A stretch of 64,000 nt of DNA from Montifringilla adamsi (Eukaryota; Chordata; Aves; Passeriformes; Passeridae): the NCBI GenBank assembly GCA_017590115.1, contig JAGGNK010008892.1:2487383-2551382 (forward strand). The letters are read 5' to 3'. Positions 15,001-27,100 of this stretch are shown here, one piece after another (position 1 is the first letter of the stretch; every line of letters starts with the position of its first letter). The notes under the pieces are model-generated. The model was not told where the DNA came from. It did no database searches and saw only the letters and a program-made list of their open reading frames with translations. The translations under genes were made by a program, and so were the position numbers.

Positions 15001-18000
15001 ACTGCCACTCATTGCACCTGTGGTGACCTCTGCAGGAGAAATGTCCAATTTCCCTTTCAGAGGAAACCCAAGTGCTCTACACAACAACCACAGAGGATTA
15101 CTTCAAATGCAACACACAGAGCAGATGTTCTGCAGTGAGACTGGCCACAACCTCCTGAAGATCAGCTCTAAAAGTCAAAAAGTGTTCTGTGAACCACTTT
15201 ACTCATATTCCAAATCCACATAGCTACACAAACTTGATCAGAAGCTAGAAACAGCCAGCACACCTTTCATTTCACTTACCCACAGGAAGTTTGCTCTCAA
15301 AACAGGCCTCAAACATATCATAGTCTTCAGTGGTGAAGGCAAACTTGCCCTTGGCGGCATCCTCCTTGGCATACAGGATGTGCCCAGCTGAGTCAGTTAT
15401 CTGTAAGAGGGACAATGAAGGTAAGAAACACTATTTTGCTGCCGTGAGCTCACGCTGCCTCAGCAGCAAGAGTAATCCTAGCATACCCTTTGGATCTGCT
15501 GCTTTCTCCTTTCAACAGTTTCTTTCCCTCTTTGTGACTACATCAATTCTTCCCCTCCTCATCCACACACCAGGAGCTGACGAAGTCAGAGTGACTAAGA
15601 AATAATTATTGACTCTTAGATCAAAAAAACACCAATCAACCAAAAAACAACACCCCCCACAAAAAAAAAAAAAAAATCTATTGACCAAAGAATCAAAAAA
15701 AATCTCAAACTGAAACCCACTAATTTATCTTCCTCCTGTGAATCCCAAATACAGACTACATGTAAGAACTACAGCTGAAACAAACTGTCATTCATTGCCT
15801 TTATTGTGCAAGCAAAATTCATGAATTCCCATAGCAACAGAGATAGGGAGAAGACTTATGGGACAAGAGTCACATTCCCCAGAAGATGAAATGGAGAAGG
15901 GTACATCTGTTCCTCTAGAAATGAACCATGAGTGTGGCCCTGAGTTACACAAGTTTTGGGTGCCAAGATCCATAAAAGTGGCCACTTCAGAGGACGATTC
16001 AGACTACACAGACAGAATAATGAGTGCTTTGCACTAAGTCTATAAAACTACTAAGAATAGGCAAAAACTGTGGAAGGTCTACAAAAATGCTTCAACAAAG
16101 AGTATAAAAAGAAAGGACACGCATTTCATGACGCAAACTTGAGAATAATTGTGCTCAATTAAAGGCTCCATCCAGCTGAAACACCAACCGGGGAGAGGGG
16201 TGAAAAAAATGGAAGGTGTCACAACACTGCATGAAAACGAACAGTGTGTATTCCACTGGAGCTTCCCATTTTCCCTCAACATTAATTTTTAACAGGTATG
16301 TCTGAAACAGCATGGACACTAAAGTTACTAGGGGTCTTTGAAAGTCTTAAGAGATGAAGAAAATAAAAAGCTTGGGAATAATTTTAACAATAAGACCAAA
16401 GTACACAAAATAATTTGTGGCATGGAAAAGGTAAGTCAGACATACTACTTTATTCCAGCCTTTTTCCATGTATAAAGGCCATGCAGAAGGGTTATGCACC
16501 CAGAACTATTCTACAGAAACACTCTTTATTCTTATTAGAGCACCTACTTAACTCTCTGGCACTGGATTTGAAACAAGTGTGGACTTACTCATGGATGAGA
16601 GTTGCTGCATTAGGTAAGAAAAACAATCAAGTATATAAACTCTCACACTTAATGGTATAAACCATAGCAGGCAAGACTTTAGGAACAAGCTTCCTCTATA
16701 TACAGATTATCCCACAATGGCCTGTTAAGGGATTTGTTGTAGCTGCCCCTTCACCATATGCTGTCAAACGTCTGCGAACAATGAAGAGCACTGTTCTCCA
16801 TGCAGCAGCTCAGAGCTGTACCTGTTTTCCAGTGGCAAGCAGATTAAAGCACGCCTGCACAGCCAGGCCCAGGCAGCTGTGCTGCCATCCCCTTGCCACA
16901 AGCCACCAGCTACCTCCTTTCTGGAAGCCACCAGGCACCGGGAAGCACTGGGGCCAAGTGAGCAGGCCCATCTGCAGTAGAGGACTGTGTACGTTTGACC
17001 ATGGCAACACAGTGTAAAAGCCAGTGATTTGGCCACCACATGGCATGCGCTGTTTTAGTGGAGTGGTCACAATTAACCAAGATGCCCCATCAGCATGACA
17101 CCGTATATTCTGCACACCAGGTTCTCCATCACAAAAGTAGCTCTCAGATGCCCCTATTATTTTGAGCACTATTTTCCTATGCCTTTGTAGGCAGCAGAGC
17201 TAATCTTTATGCAGCTTGATCCACTTTTGCCCTTTGCAGCTCATGAACAGCATTCTGGACAGTAAAAGCTCTGCTATCCGCTTTCATCAAAACTGAATAG
17301 CATTACCCAAATCAGCCAAATACACAGCCCATTCAGCCGGTGTGCGAGGGCGGAGAAGCTGCTAATAGCCCAGCCAGAACGCTTGTGGGGGAGTCGACCT
17401 GAAAGGAATTTTTCATGCTATTCTAACGTTATTTACGGTAAGGCAGTCCCCCACAGACAGGGCATTGTTCGCCCTTGACAAACGGCCCGATGCCGTCGGG
17501 CTCGACAATGGGGCAGAGGCACGTGGCTGCCAAAGAGAGCCCAGGCGCCCCACGCCCGCCGCAGCAGCCAGCTGGCAGAGCCCGCGGATTCCTCCGGCAC
17601 ACAGGGTGCCACTGTTAGCGCTGGGCTACCACACACACAAATCCCAGCGCACCGGCAGGAACCCAGCTGAGCCTGGGCAGAATTAACTACCAGCCTCCTC
17701 CCGCCTCTGTTCGGTGGCCCAGTCCAAGGGGCCAGAGCAGACCATCAGTGCAGAACAGAGAGTACCTGCAGACATCATGCCCGGAACTGACCCTTCCCAC
17801 ACAGACCACAGAGAAAGCAGGCACCTATCAGAGAGGTTTCAGCACTTATAACAAGCCCAGTATATTGGGAGGACACAGCATAACTGAACAATAAGAAGGA
17901 AAGCAGGAATTGCACACATTACTTTTGCTCCTTTGTAGCTTTTCAAACTATACATGACTTTTAAAAATTAATTCATTTTATGGTTTGAACAAAAAAATAA

Positions 18001-19634
18001 CTTCTACAAGCAGTACCACCCAGATACCAGTTTCATCAGCAAAGCCAAGCAAGACTCAAACATGGGATTCACTGGTTCACCATCACCTCCCTAGATAAGT
18101 CCTGTGTAATGAAAGTGACTTTTGGAAGAGACCCTGGGGTCAACTGGCCTAAGAGTGGGCAACCTGAGAACCAGGAGGCTTGGTTACAAAGCAGTAAACG
18201 ACAGATGGGAACATGGCACTCCATCTGAAATACACGTGCCTTACCAGGCAAATACTACACCCATATTTTAAAGCCTTAATGCTGCTTGGCTCTGCCTATA
18301 CACAGAAGAGTTTCCTCTAACAAATGAAGCAAGAAGAGAACATGGTTTTTAAAAAAGTAAGACTCCAGAAGAAGCCTTCCCTAGCCATAACCAAGTACAA
18401 CTGTCAGTGCCAGGGCCTTCAGGCATGGGTAGGCAGATGCTGAAAAGGCAACCTGATTTCAGGAGGTCTAAAATACTGAAGAAAACCAAGTTCAGAAACT
18501 CCTGAGCAGAACATTCTGACTCTGTTTGTGTGCTTACTATTGAAACTTTTGGGAATGTAGACAGAAATAAAAAAGGGGGCAGAAAGCTTGCTATGAACTA
18601 AGTAGCAACAGACCTTATTCAGCTAAGGTGGAATTTTGAAGAAAGCCTAGGAAAGGCAGATTGTGGGCAGAATTTAAGTGGAGTTGTTGAATTAAAGTGA
18701 AGCTGTTGAAATTTTATGGCTGTGTGTCACACGGGTGTATTAGTCACGAATATTCTGCCAATCCTGTACTTCCTGAACATCCTTCAGGATAATTTTCTTC
18801 CCTGCAGCAAATATCTGCCTACCTAAAATCCATGCAAGCCACGACACAACAAGATGAGAATAGCCATTTTGGGTACCAGAATCTGGTACAGCAAAATTTT
18901 CTCAGCCCCCATTCCACTGTGCCACGATCCCGTTGTGCCAGGCCCTAGGCATGGAGGGAGCCCTCGGAAAGCCACGTCACCATAGCTCTTTCCTGCTCAC
19001 ACGGTGTCAGCAGCCTCGGTACAGCTTTATCGTAGCGGCCCATCTCGCCAGGCGCCGGATAATCTGCATCGTGTGCGGATTAAATGGCAGACTGGGGGAC
19101 GGGCCGCTGCAACCGATCTTTGGGGAGAAAAAGCTCCTATTTGGCTCAAGCTAAAACGCTGCCCTGGTCGCTCGCTGCCCAGCCCCCGGAGCTCCTGGGC
19201 GGGCTGGCGGCCCCTCGCACAGGGCGAGTCCCGCGGCGCAGGCCGGGGCCGGGCGGCTGTCGCTCACGCGTGGGCCGGTGTCACGCGTGGAACACGTCAC
19301 CCCTTCCTTCCTTCCTTCCTTCCCCGCCCCGCACGGCCGGCGAGGGGAGGCGGGGCCGCGACGCCCGCCCCGGCCACCCCCGCCCCCCCGGCCGGCGGGG
19401 CCGCACCTTGAGGTTGGCGGAGGGTCCGGTGGAGGAGCCCGGCGGGGCGCTGATCTCGTACTCGCCCGTGACCAGCGTGTCGCGGTGGATCTCCTCCCGC
19501 AGGCACTTCCGCGCCTTGCCCGGCAGCTGGAAGGAGATGGGCCGCGCCGGGCCCACCAGCAGGAGCAGCAGGAGCAGCGGCAGGAGCGGGGCCCGCCCGA
19601 GGCGGGGGCGGCCGGGCAGCGGCGGCAGCGGCAT
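5920..19634 (-). CDS. TMED10: TMED10, p24-family cargo receptor (five coding exons)
   Basis: Coding exons are 19634-19407, 15400-15280, 10934-10861, 6611-6485 and 6041-5920. All are flanked by AG/GT on the minus strand and join in frame to 223 codons plus stop (human has 219). Visible parts: leucine-rich signal peptide (1 to about 32), lumenal GOLD domain with its paired cysteines (C44, C109), a coiled-coil stalk (about 140-180), the glycosylation sequon N183-E-S, one membrane span (about 190-212), and a cytosolic tail with FF (215-216) and a dilysine near the C-terminus. In this family FF and dilysine bind COPII and COPI coats. TMED10 forms hetero-oligomers with other p24 proteins and cycles between ER, ERGIC and cis-Golgi, packaging GPI-anchored cargo; it is also implicated in unconventional secretion and gamma-secretase modulation. 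Residues from about 77 to the end are nearly identical to human. The N-terminus and residues 62-73 diverge. Identification is secure. Confidence 0.97.
6485..6611 (-). CDS. TMED10: TMED10 coding exon 4 (residues 142-183 plus one base)
   Basis: The acceptor is GTTTTCTAG and the donor GTGAGA. It encodes the heptad-rich stalk ([20 protein letters not shown] onward) that drives p24 oligomerisation. It ends at N183, the asparagine of the NES sequon completed by exon 5. Confidence 0.97.
7020..7330. promoter_or_regulatory. Intragenic CpG-rich patch in TMED10 intron 3
   Basis: About 300 bases of GC-rich sequence with many CpGs sit in an otherwise ordinary intron. No exon with convincing coding was found. 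It contains a CTCF-like motif at 7175-7190. It could be an orphan CpG island acting as an alternative promoter or insulator; this is inference. Confidence 0.5.
7175..7190 (+). promoter_or_regulatory. CTCF-like motif
   Basis: The 16 bases CCAGCGGGTGGCGCTG match the CTCF core CCASYAGRKGGCRSY at 14 of 15 positions (G for A at position 6). Occupancy cannot be judged from sequence. Confidence 0.45.
8397..8560 (-). repeat. CR1 LINE 3' end fragment
   Basis: Read on the minus strand this is the familiar CR1 3' tail: a 'cctccctgggcag'-type segment (as seen on plus), an 'accaccatg' segment and the 'gtccaacc' stretch ending in the ATTCTGTGATTC-type terminus. It is diverged and 5'-truncated. The left boundary is clear; the right is approximate. 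Confidence 0.75.
10861..10934 (-). CDS. TMED10: TMED10 coding exon 3 (residues 117-141)
   Basis: The acceptor is GCTTCCAG and the donor GTATGT. The 74 bases complete the split glycine codon, then encode TGRMPDQLV through NYEE, the end of the GOLD domain and start of the stalk. Phase fits exons 2 and 4 exactly. Confidence 0.96.
10935..15279 (-). other. TMED10: TMED10 intron 2
   Basis: This 4.3 kb intron contains a short CCCTCC-type low-complexity run (11024-11043) and a perfect 15-base tandem duplication (12871-12900). Nothing else was recognised. Confidence 0.85.
12871..12900. repeat. Perfect 15-base tandem duplication
   Basis: The unit CTGATACCTACATTC occurs twice in direct succession (12871-12885 and 12886-12900), inside TMED10 intron 2. 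It is a simple recent duplication with no known function. Confidence 0.9.
15280..15400 (-). CDS. TMED10: TMED10 coding exon 2 (residues 77-116 plus one base)
   Basis: The acceptor is CTCTTACAG and the donor GTAAGT. It encodes the second half of the GOLD beta-sandwich, including C109. The exon ends with Leu-Pro-Val before the split glycine codon. As I recall, human TMED10 reads ESK directly followed by GTG, so three residues appear extra here. Confidence 0.96.
17335..17620. promoter_or_regulatory. Intragenic CpG-rich patch in TMED10 intron 1
   Basis: A CpG-dense segment about 2 kb downstream of TMED10 exon 1. No coding exon or clear promoter motif was recognised. Function unknown; possibly an intronic regulatory element. 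Confidence 0.4.
19303..19322. repeat. (CCTT)n microsatellite
   Basis: About five CCTT units lie in TMED10 intron 1, just inside the promoter CpG island. Confidence 0.85.
19407..19634 (-). CDS. TMED10: TMED10 coding exon 1 (residues 1-76)
   Basis: The ATG (complement of 19632-19634) has a G at -3 after a GCC-rich leader. The in-frame upstream start-like codon at 19679 is GTG, so this ATG is chosen. The exon encodes a proline-rich N-tip, a run of about nine leucines and the signal cleavage region. The mature part begins ISFQLP, followed by the conserved KCLREEIH segment. It ends AAG with donor GTGCGG. Residues 62-73 are a Pro/Ser/Gly linker unlike mammals. Confidence 0.95.
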
Positions 19635-22600
19635 GGCGGCGGCTCCGAGTGCGGCGGGCCGGGCCTGCCTCCGCCGCACGTGACCGCCGCCGCCGCTGCG
19701 TCAGCGCGGGGCGGGGCCGGGGCGCCTGACGGGGCGCGGCGTGAGGGCTGCGGGCCGGGGCGCCGAGGCGTGACCCTCCCAGGGGGCTGTTTCGTTATGA
19801 AACAAATGAGTAATGGAGTTAATCCACTAATAACGGAGGGGAGAGAATAATAAAGGTTTCGCTCGTTAAAGAATTGGAAAATTAGAGCAAAACGGAGCGG
19901 TGCTCTGAGGCACAGGAGCATTGCGGGGATGGACAAGCAGCCGGGGCCTCCGTGAGGCTGCCTGGCGGCTGGAGTCCTTCACTGGCAGAGACGCTTGCTG
20001 TTTGTTGTGTGGGGTTTTTCATTTTTTGAGGAGTAACTTTCCTCTTGACTTCTTTACACAAGAAAATTCAGTTTTATTGAAGTCTCGTTTCTTTGCATCA
20101 ATGCCTTGCAAATACCATTCAATAGGAGTATCCAAGTTTTTAACAGCAAATAAAATGATGCTGATTTTTGAAGACAGAGCATTACTTTTTTCTCTCTTCT
20201 TCCAACACATACTCAGATCTCCTTTTTCTCTTTTTTTTCGCTCTTGATACATTTTACTCTTTAGTCAGACAGCATTAAGTAACCACTGACCAGCTTTGGG
20301 CTGCTGCTTCCCCTGGCACCACATCACCTCCATTGCCAGGAGGAACACGCACAGGCGGGAGCAGTGACTTGTTCTGCGGCATAACCTGCGAGCAGGGAGG
20401 AGGAAAATTGCCCAGGTGTGTGGTTATGACCACCACGGTTGCAGTCAGCTGCAAATATTTCGGGTGTGCTAAGATGTAAGGAAAAGCAGGAAGAAAGAAA
20501 TGGATAGTAACATTGCTAGAAAGCAAAATATCTTTTTGAGTAAAAAAATTGAGTATAAAAAATTATAATTGTTCCACTTTTATTCCTTAAACATCACCCG
20601 CTGTGTTCTCTCTCTGGTCAAAACGTCTTTAATGACAAGCAATAACAAGGAGTCGGTATGAACCTCAATTTAAAGAGGCTTTAGCGGCAAATTCCGTGCT
20701 TGGATGTTCACCTGTGGAGCATTTTAAAGAACATTTCAAAGCTTTTTGTCTGCTTGTGCTCATACTTACTGAGAAAATATGAAGGTCTCCTGCAGAAAGA
20801 GTCACTAAACCCAAATGTACAGTGGTGGAGTGACCTCATTGCTTGCAAGGAAATAAAAAGTACTTTCCCAAAAAAAAAAAATTCTCAAAAAAATCCCCAA
20901 AACAACAAAAAACTCCCAGCAGTAGACCTTTGCCCTTACTTTAAGCACCAGTTTATTATTTGAAGTGGGATTTTCAGTCACTTGACAGACATTTCAATAC
21001 ATTTTTAATTCTCTTATCAGTTCACAAACCTTCCCTTACTTGGACAATTAAATTATTTGGAAATGTAACCATAATAAAATAAATATTTGGCTCTTTCTGC
21101 AATATGTCAAAGTATATTTGCAAATGAAAACATTCTTTCCATTGCAGCACTTAAGGCAGAAAGAGCTATTATTTCACAAACTTTAAGAAACACAGATTGC
21201 TAGAATATGAAGATATGAAATGTTGTACCATAAAATTCCTGATAAAACTGGCAGAGCATGACAAATTTCTTCATGCAGAACATTCCTCAAACCAATGATA
21301 TGTATCCAGCCTTCTAACATGTTTAAAGCATTCAATATTGCCTTATTTTCCAGAGGAAGTAGCTCATTCATGTTAAAGTAGCCTTGTTTTCTAAAATCAA
21401 AGAGTGAACTCAACCATCAAAAAGCAAACACATCGCTGACTACAATCCCTTTTTTCTGTTGTGGCCATTTTGTCACGGTACATTTTTAGATGAGTTACAT
21501 TTATGACCAACAAATCTATCCCCTGCTTTCTGTTGTAGTCTCCTCCTGTGGATGCATTATTCTAGAAACTGCCACACAGGCAAGTTCAGATCCAATTATA
21601 AACCCCCCTCAGAGATCCTTTAGTGCCTCAGTGCGTTATGAAATAAAATGCTACAGAGCTGCTGTGAGTCTCTTCACAATCCCCAGCTTTTTTTTAAAAG
21701 CACTTAAACGTGCAGTGGGGCAATTTCCCTTGAGTGTGCAACGTAACTTAGAGCAGAGGGAAAGCATTTGAAGATCCTTTCAGCTGCAGGTTAGGAAATA
21801 ACAGTCTTGCAGGGACATGCCTTAATGTTTCCACATAGTGGAGGCTAACAAAATCAAATGCTTCCTGTAATTCAAAAACCCTGAACAGAGGTGAAGGAGG
21901 GATTGATAACTTGTTACACAACTCTCCAGATGAAGCGATGACCTATTTTAGCTTAATCTGCTGCGTTAGGCGTTGTGGGAGCTCGGCAGTCAGCTGGAGG
22001 CAGGTGTTTGTTCTCCCTACCACCAGCCCATAGACACACGGGTGTATCCCCAAAGGAAGCATTAATATCAGCTGCCAACCCCGACACACTGACAAAATTC
22101 AAACCGTTTTGTTTGTGTGATAAAAGATATCTTTTATCTTTCCAAATATCCCTAATGTCTTGAAAGTGATGAAGAGAGTAATGAATTATTCAGCTTTCAG
22201 TTCTGTTTTAGCAAAAGAGCAATGGAAACCTTTGGATGTCTCAACAGTCTGAGACAGCAAAGGCCAATGAAGAAAATACGCCTTTTCCCACCAAATTTCT
22301 AATTTTTTCCCAACTGACAAAGTTCACAGAGTGTTAGCAGTAGTCAATTCCTGCCACACCAAAATGTATCTTTTATTTGTGGTAAATGGCAGAAAGCAAC
22401 ACTAATTTGCTTTCTCCATGAAACAATGTGTATGAATGTGTATGAATTACATAATTAGACCTTTTTTTTACTGCTTCTGCGTCAGCTGCTGTGGCATTTT
22501 TGCATTTTCTTCTTTTGGACAATAAAAAGTTGAAACAATGTTCCTCCTAAAAACTATTCTAGACTTACTTTTATGTTCTAATCCTTTTGCATTCTGCCTT

Positions 22601-24135
22601 GCACCTGGCAATCCACTACAAGCTACTGGGAAAATGCTATAAAAATTACAAATGCTTTACTATGCTAATCAGTGTTTTTACTAACCATGCAAAATTATCC
22701 ATCCACCACTTCTAGAAAGTGCAAGGCCACTCCTTTTAAGGGGCTATATTTGAACTCATTGCTGGGATATAACTCTCACAGTCATCATCGTGATCACACT
22801 CCAGATAGAAATGCTGTTCAACCAACTAAAAATAAATCAGTGGCTAAACAGCCATAAACCAGCATTGCACTTCTTTGTCTCTCCTGTAATCTGATCCAGA
22901 GATGACATGTACTGTGTGCTGGCCATATAGCTAAAATATATAGCATTTGGGTAAGAGGCATGGAACAAAACAACTTTAGATATCAAGAATCATTTAGAGT
23001 TGAATCCTTTGAGGAGACAAACTATTGTTACAGTTTATATGTATCTCCTTCCATTTCACCAAGTGACTAAAGTTACTCCTACAAAGTACTTCAAAATCCT
23101 GCATGGATGTGAATTGCTTGAAATCAAGTGTATGGGACTCAATCTAAATTATGAGTTCATTTATGGAAACAAAACATCCTTCACCAAAGACAGCTCAGAT
23201 TCAATCACAAACAAACCACTTTGAGGATGCGAGCATTCGTGATTCTTCTCTCATCTCTCCTCAGAGCTTTTCCTGCTGCCAGACAGGTTTTCAGCTTTTA
23301 AGTAGTAGCCTGACAGCCCTCCCATCTTTTGGAAACCTCCCGCTTCACTTCCCAGCAACTTTCACCTACTGCCTTCCTGGAGCTCAAGGGAAGCCCATAT
23401 CCCTTTCCATTCCCAATGGATGGCTCCAGGCAAAGCCCTCCTTCTCCCACAGCCCCAGCAGCATGAGCCATGTCCAGCAGAGGCCTGCTGCCTTTCCTGC
23501 TCACCAGCAACAGTGTTGGGATTAACTTTTCCAGCAAACACCAATACAGAGTTCACCTAGAAACACCCAACCTCTGCAAGAAGCAGCTGTCTTGTTACCT
23601 CCTCTCAAGCCCCAGCCCTGTCCTCCTCTGACCTTTGTAATAAACATGCCTCTGCTCAGGGAGGGTACTGTTTGCACAGGCTTTCAAGAATCTCTACGAA
23701 AGAGGTTTTGTTACCTAAGCCACAACTGTAAAAAAATAGAAGCTTGGGATATTGTCTTGTCTCAATAGGCAAATTCTCCAGTGTTAAGTCATACTATTAT
23801 TTTTCTTTCAGTTGTGAATCACAGTGCAGGCTCAAAACAACGCACAAGAGAGTACATTTGGTGTTTGGGGCATAACATTATAGTTACTTTTTCTTAAAGG
23901 ACTGTAGCTGAGTTCCATCTGATTAAATGCTTATCTCTGCATCTCATGGGCCACAGGGGCTGCATTCCCTTTCCAAGCACAGGGGAGAAATAAGTTATTC
24001 TAGAGAAGTCTCCTCATCCTGAACCAGACACCTAAATCCGGTTAGATAAATCTCACTCCAGGTTTCATCAATCTGAATTTATGCTGAAATCAAGGTCTAA
24101 TCAGCAGTTACCTTGTGTATTGATGCTGTGCACGA

Positions 24136-24159
24136 GTCTGACTGTGCTGTCAGTCAGAC
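24136..24159. repeat. Small perfect inverted repeat
   Basis: GTCTGACTG and CAGTCAGAC form a 9-base perfect stem around a 6-base loop. It is too short for a microRNA precursor. No function is claimed. Confidence 0.8.
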
Positions 24160-27100
24160 AGCTGTCCTTACCCAGTGTACAGCAGCTTAAATAACAGGTG
24201 GTTGGCCAGGTGCACCTCCGTGCAGCTCAGCTTGAGTCCTCACTCACCTCGTCCCTACCAAGTGATGGGAACCCCCAGGCCAGCTTCCAGACCACTCAGA
24301 CCAGCTCCTCCACTGTCTCTCTCTGATAAAGGCTACAGATGGATATGGCATAGGACAGTGGAGAAGTCCACAGCAGAAGGACAGGATATATTTACTCCAG
24401 CACCAAACAACTATGAGTTAGACCTAAGCAGAGGCCCTCAGAAGAAGACTCACAATCCTTTGTAAAACATGCACTCATTTTTAAAAATCTGGATCTTTCT
24501 GACAGCCATATAGATTTCAATGCTTTTTAAATATTGCTGAACTATTTAATCAGATGCTTTCCAGAGCTGCTGGCCAATGTATTGGCAAAGGTATTTCCTT
24601 AGAATCAGTTTCAGATTTTGATAACTGCAAGCTTGTCACAGAACCTATCCTCCAGTTGTACCTGATGGGAACATAGTCGATTTCACTCTCAAGAAAGGTG
24701 TCTGCCTAAGCTGCGAGGAGACAGCAACTGAGGGAAACAGATAAGGAAAAGTACCAGGTTAGCTACCAGGAAAGGCTTGAGTGTCAGTGTGTCTAAGGAC
24801 AACTCTTCCAAATGATTCCCAGTTAAGACAAGCTGTGACTTCAGTGGTATTTTTAAAAGAAAAATTCTGAACTGAATTCTTAATGTAACCATCCAGAGAG
24901 ACTTTCACGTGTCAAAAGTAATGTGAAAAATACTCAGGAATTAAAAATGTAAACACTTGTGTAGGCTTTGCATGTGATAGCAAGAAGCTTTTATTGTGTA
25001 GGAAGCCTGAAGTCTTTTTAGTATTCTACGACAGTGATGATTAAATGTCAGAACGTTTTGTTACTGGAGGCTGTATTTCTTCAATGCCTAATTTTAATTA
25101 TTTTTTAACTTTTCAGATATTTAGCATTTTTATCTGTCTGTTCTTAGATCTTTCCTTCTTATAGATAGAGAGTAGGTGCAAGTACACTGGGGAGGAAACA
25201 CCAAGACAATAGAGAGCTCGAATTTCTAATTTGAAACACAAAACTAATCTCAGCTGTAGCTATGGAGCCATGATTTCTGAATTATATTATCCTCATATCA
25301 CCTGGTAAGAATAAAAAGAGGACATCTATGCACAGCAACACTATCTGTTTCAAAGATATCTTCATGCTAGATTTAATAGAGGGTATCAAGCCAGGTTCTC
25401 CACTGAAGAGAACGCTTAATGAATTCTTCCAGACTGACATATTTTTTTTCAACTCAGAGCAACCTTGATGATTATTTGAAGATTAACATGAAGAACATTG
25501 CTTCCTGCAACTCATCAGAATAGCCAGCATCTAGCAAACAGCATGATGAATATTAGCTCTTGTATATCCACAGCAGCGCAGCTGATTGCTGCTCAAGTCA
25601 CCAGTTCTTGGGAGGAGGCTTGGCAGCAAAGGCAGCAGTTAGATGGGATGTTTATTGGATGTCTTCCACCAGCTGCACTGAGTGGTGGCTTGACTGTTAG
25701 ATTATAAATATTTCCCCTTGTGAAAAAAGGAAGTTGGCTGGATGAACACTGATTCAGCAGGACATATTCATAGCCTCGGCAGAGATTGGTGTGTAAGAAA
25801 GCAGGAATGGGAAGCATTGAATTAGGCCTGGGAAGTCCCCTCTCTCCACAGGCACATGAGCAGAGCACTTATCTCTGGAAGCTAGTCAGCATGGCACGTG
25901 GGCAATAGGAACATTAATAACTCCTGTACAGCAAGATTTCTGGGGGCAGGATGGCTCACCCAAACCACAGCTTCCATGGCCACTTGGCACAGATGGGCAA
26001 CTTCTGCATTGAGGAGTTCCTTCTGCAAAGGCACAGTGAGCTGCTGGGCTGGGTGGGGGTGCAGGAGTCACCCCAAAACCCAGGAAGAGGTACTTTGGAG
26101 ATACTGCTTTGCTCACTGTTGAACAAGCCACTAAGCATTGTACCCAAGGCCGGTGGGCCATGGAGCCTTGCCAGTGTGCCTGTCTCAGTGAGCACCAAAG
26201 ACCTGGCTGGCCATTGCAGTGTCTGGTACAGAGAGTATCAGTTGGCAGGCCTTTTGGAGAGCTGCACAAGGAGTGCATTCTAGCTGGAGGGAATGGAAAA
26301 ACACACAGTGAAGATGGATAGGATGTGTATTCACAGGTTCTCATCCATGCTGCAGCATGGCTATGAAGACTGAGGAGGATCAAGTGGTCAGAGCAAAGTG
26401 GAAATTTCCTTTGCCCTGCAGAAGCCTTCCCCAGAGGTGTCAGATTGGTGGGATAGCTCTGGAGTGTGTCTCAGTGCTGGCTTTGTGCAAGTGGCTCTGA
26501 CTCACCAGGGCAATTCTGGACCAGGGGGTTTTCCAGGAGGCAGGGGCTGAAATCCCCAGGGATGTTGGTCTAGACAGGGTGCTCTTCCCTTTGACCTCAC
26601 TGAGGGCCTCAGCTTCCTCTTTATGGAAGTAATACCAGCTGTCAGGACAGGTTATTTTGAGCTACAGAACAGTTATGAAAGAGGAATAGGCTGAGGGTTT
26701 GAGGAAAAAGATGCTCCTGTTATAAGTATCCTTTTCAGACCACAGTTGTGCCAGGATACTCATTGCTGCTGCTCACAGGAAACAATTTTTATTCCTGACA
26801 TCTAAAGAGACTCAAACAGCCTGAGAATGGCTCTTTGCCTGACACTGGGTGAGAGCTGTAGAATGATCTCCATTTCCCCCAGGATAATCAGAGGGAAATC
26901 CCAGTCATTAAGTCTTCTGTCAAGTGTTGACGTAAGAGGGATTGCAAATTAATCCTGCTTCCCATTCATCTCATCCCAGCAGAGATCCCGCTAGTAAAAC
27001 CAGTCCTCCAACAGCCTCAGGGAAATCCCAGACCATATCACAATGCTCTCCTGCCTTTTCCTGCAACAAATACACCCTGATATTTCATGTGCATGTGTTA

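Larger units (their letters stand above)
15401..19406 (-). other. TMED10: TMED10 intron 1
   Basis: This 4.0 kb intron has a poly(A) run near 15660-15677, a CpG-rich patch at 17335-17620 and, at its 5' end, part of the promoter CpG island. No coding exon was recognised. Confidence 0.85.
19000..19790. promoter_or_regulatory. TMED10: TMED10 promoter CpG island
   Basis: A strongly CpG-rich island covers exon 1 and the upstream flank. There is no TATA box, as expected for a housekeeping secretory gene. Upstream of the ATG on the minus strand are GTCACGTG (complement of 19677-19684, a USF/TFE3-type E-box), a TGCGTCAG-type half-site (19697-19704) and a GC-box (about 19708-19718). The exact start site is not visible. 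Confidence 0.75.

Noticed and set aside
19635..19679. N-terminal extension of TMED10 by 15 residues
   Set aside because: The upstream start-like codon is GTG, not ATG. The ATG at 19634 has a good context and places the signal peptide normally.
22732..22741. CArG-box matches CCTTTTAAGG here and CCTTATTTGG near 6863
   Set aside because: About four CC(A/T)6GG matches are expected by chance in 64 kb. Neither has neighbouring ETS or CRE sites.
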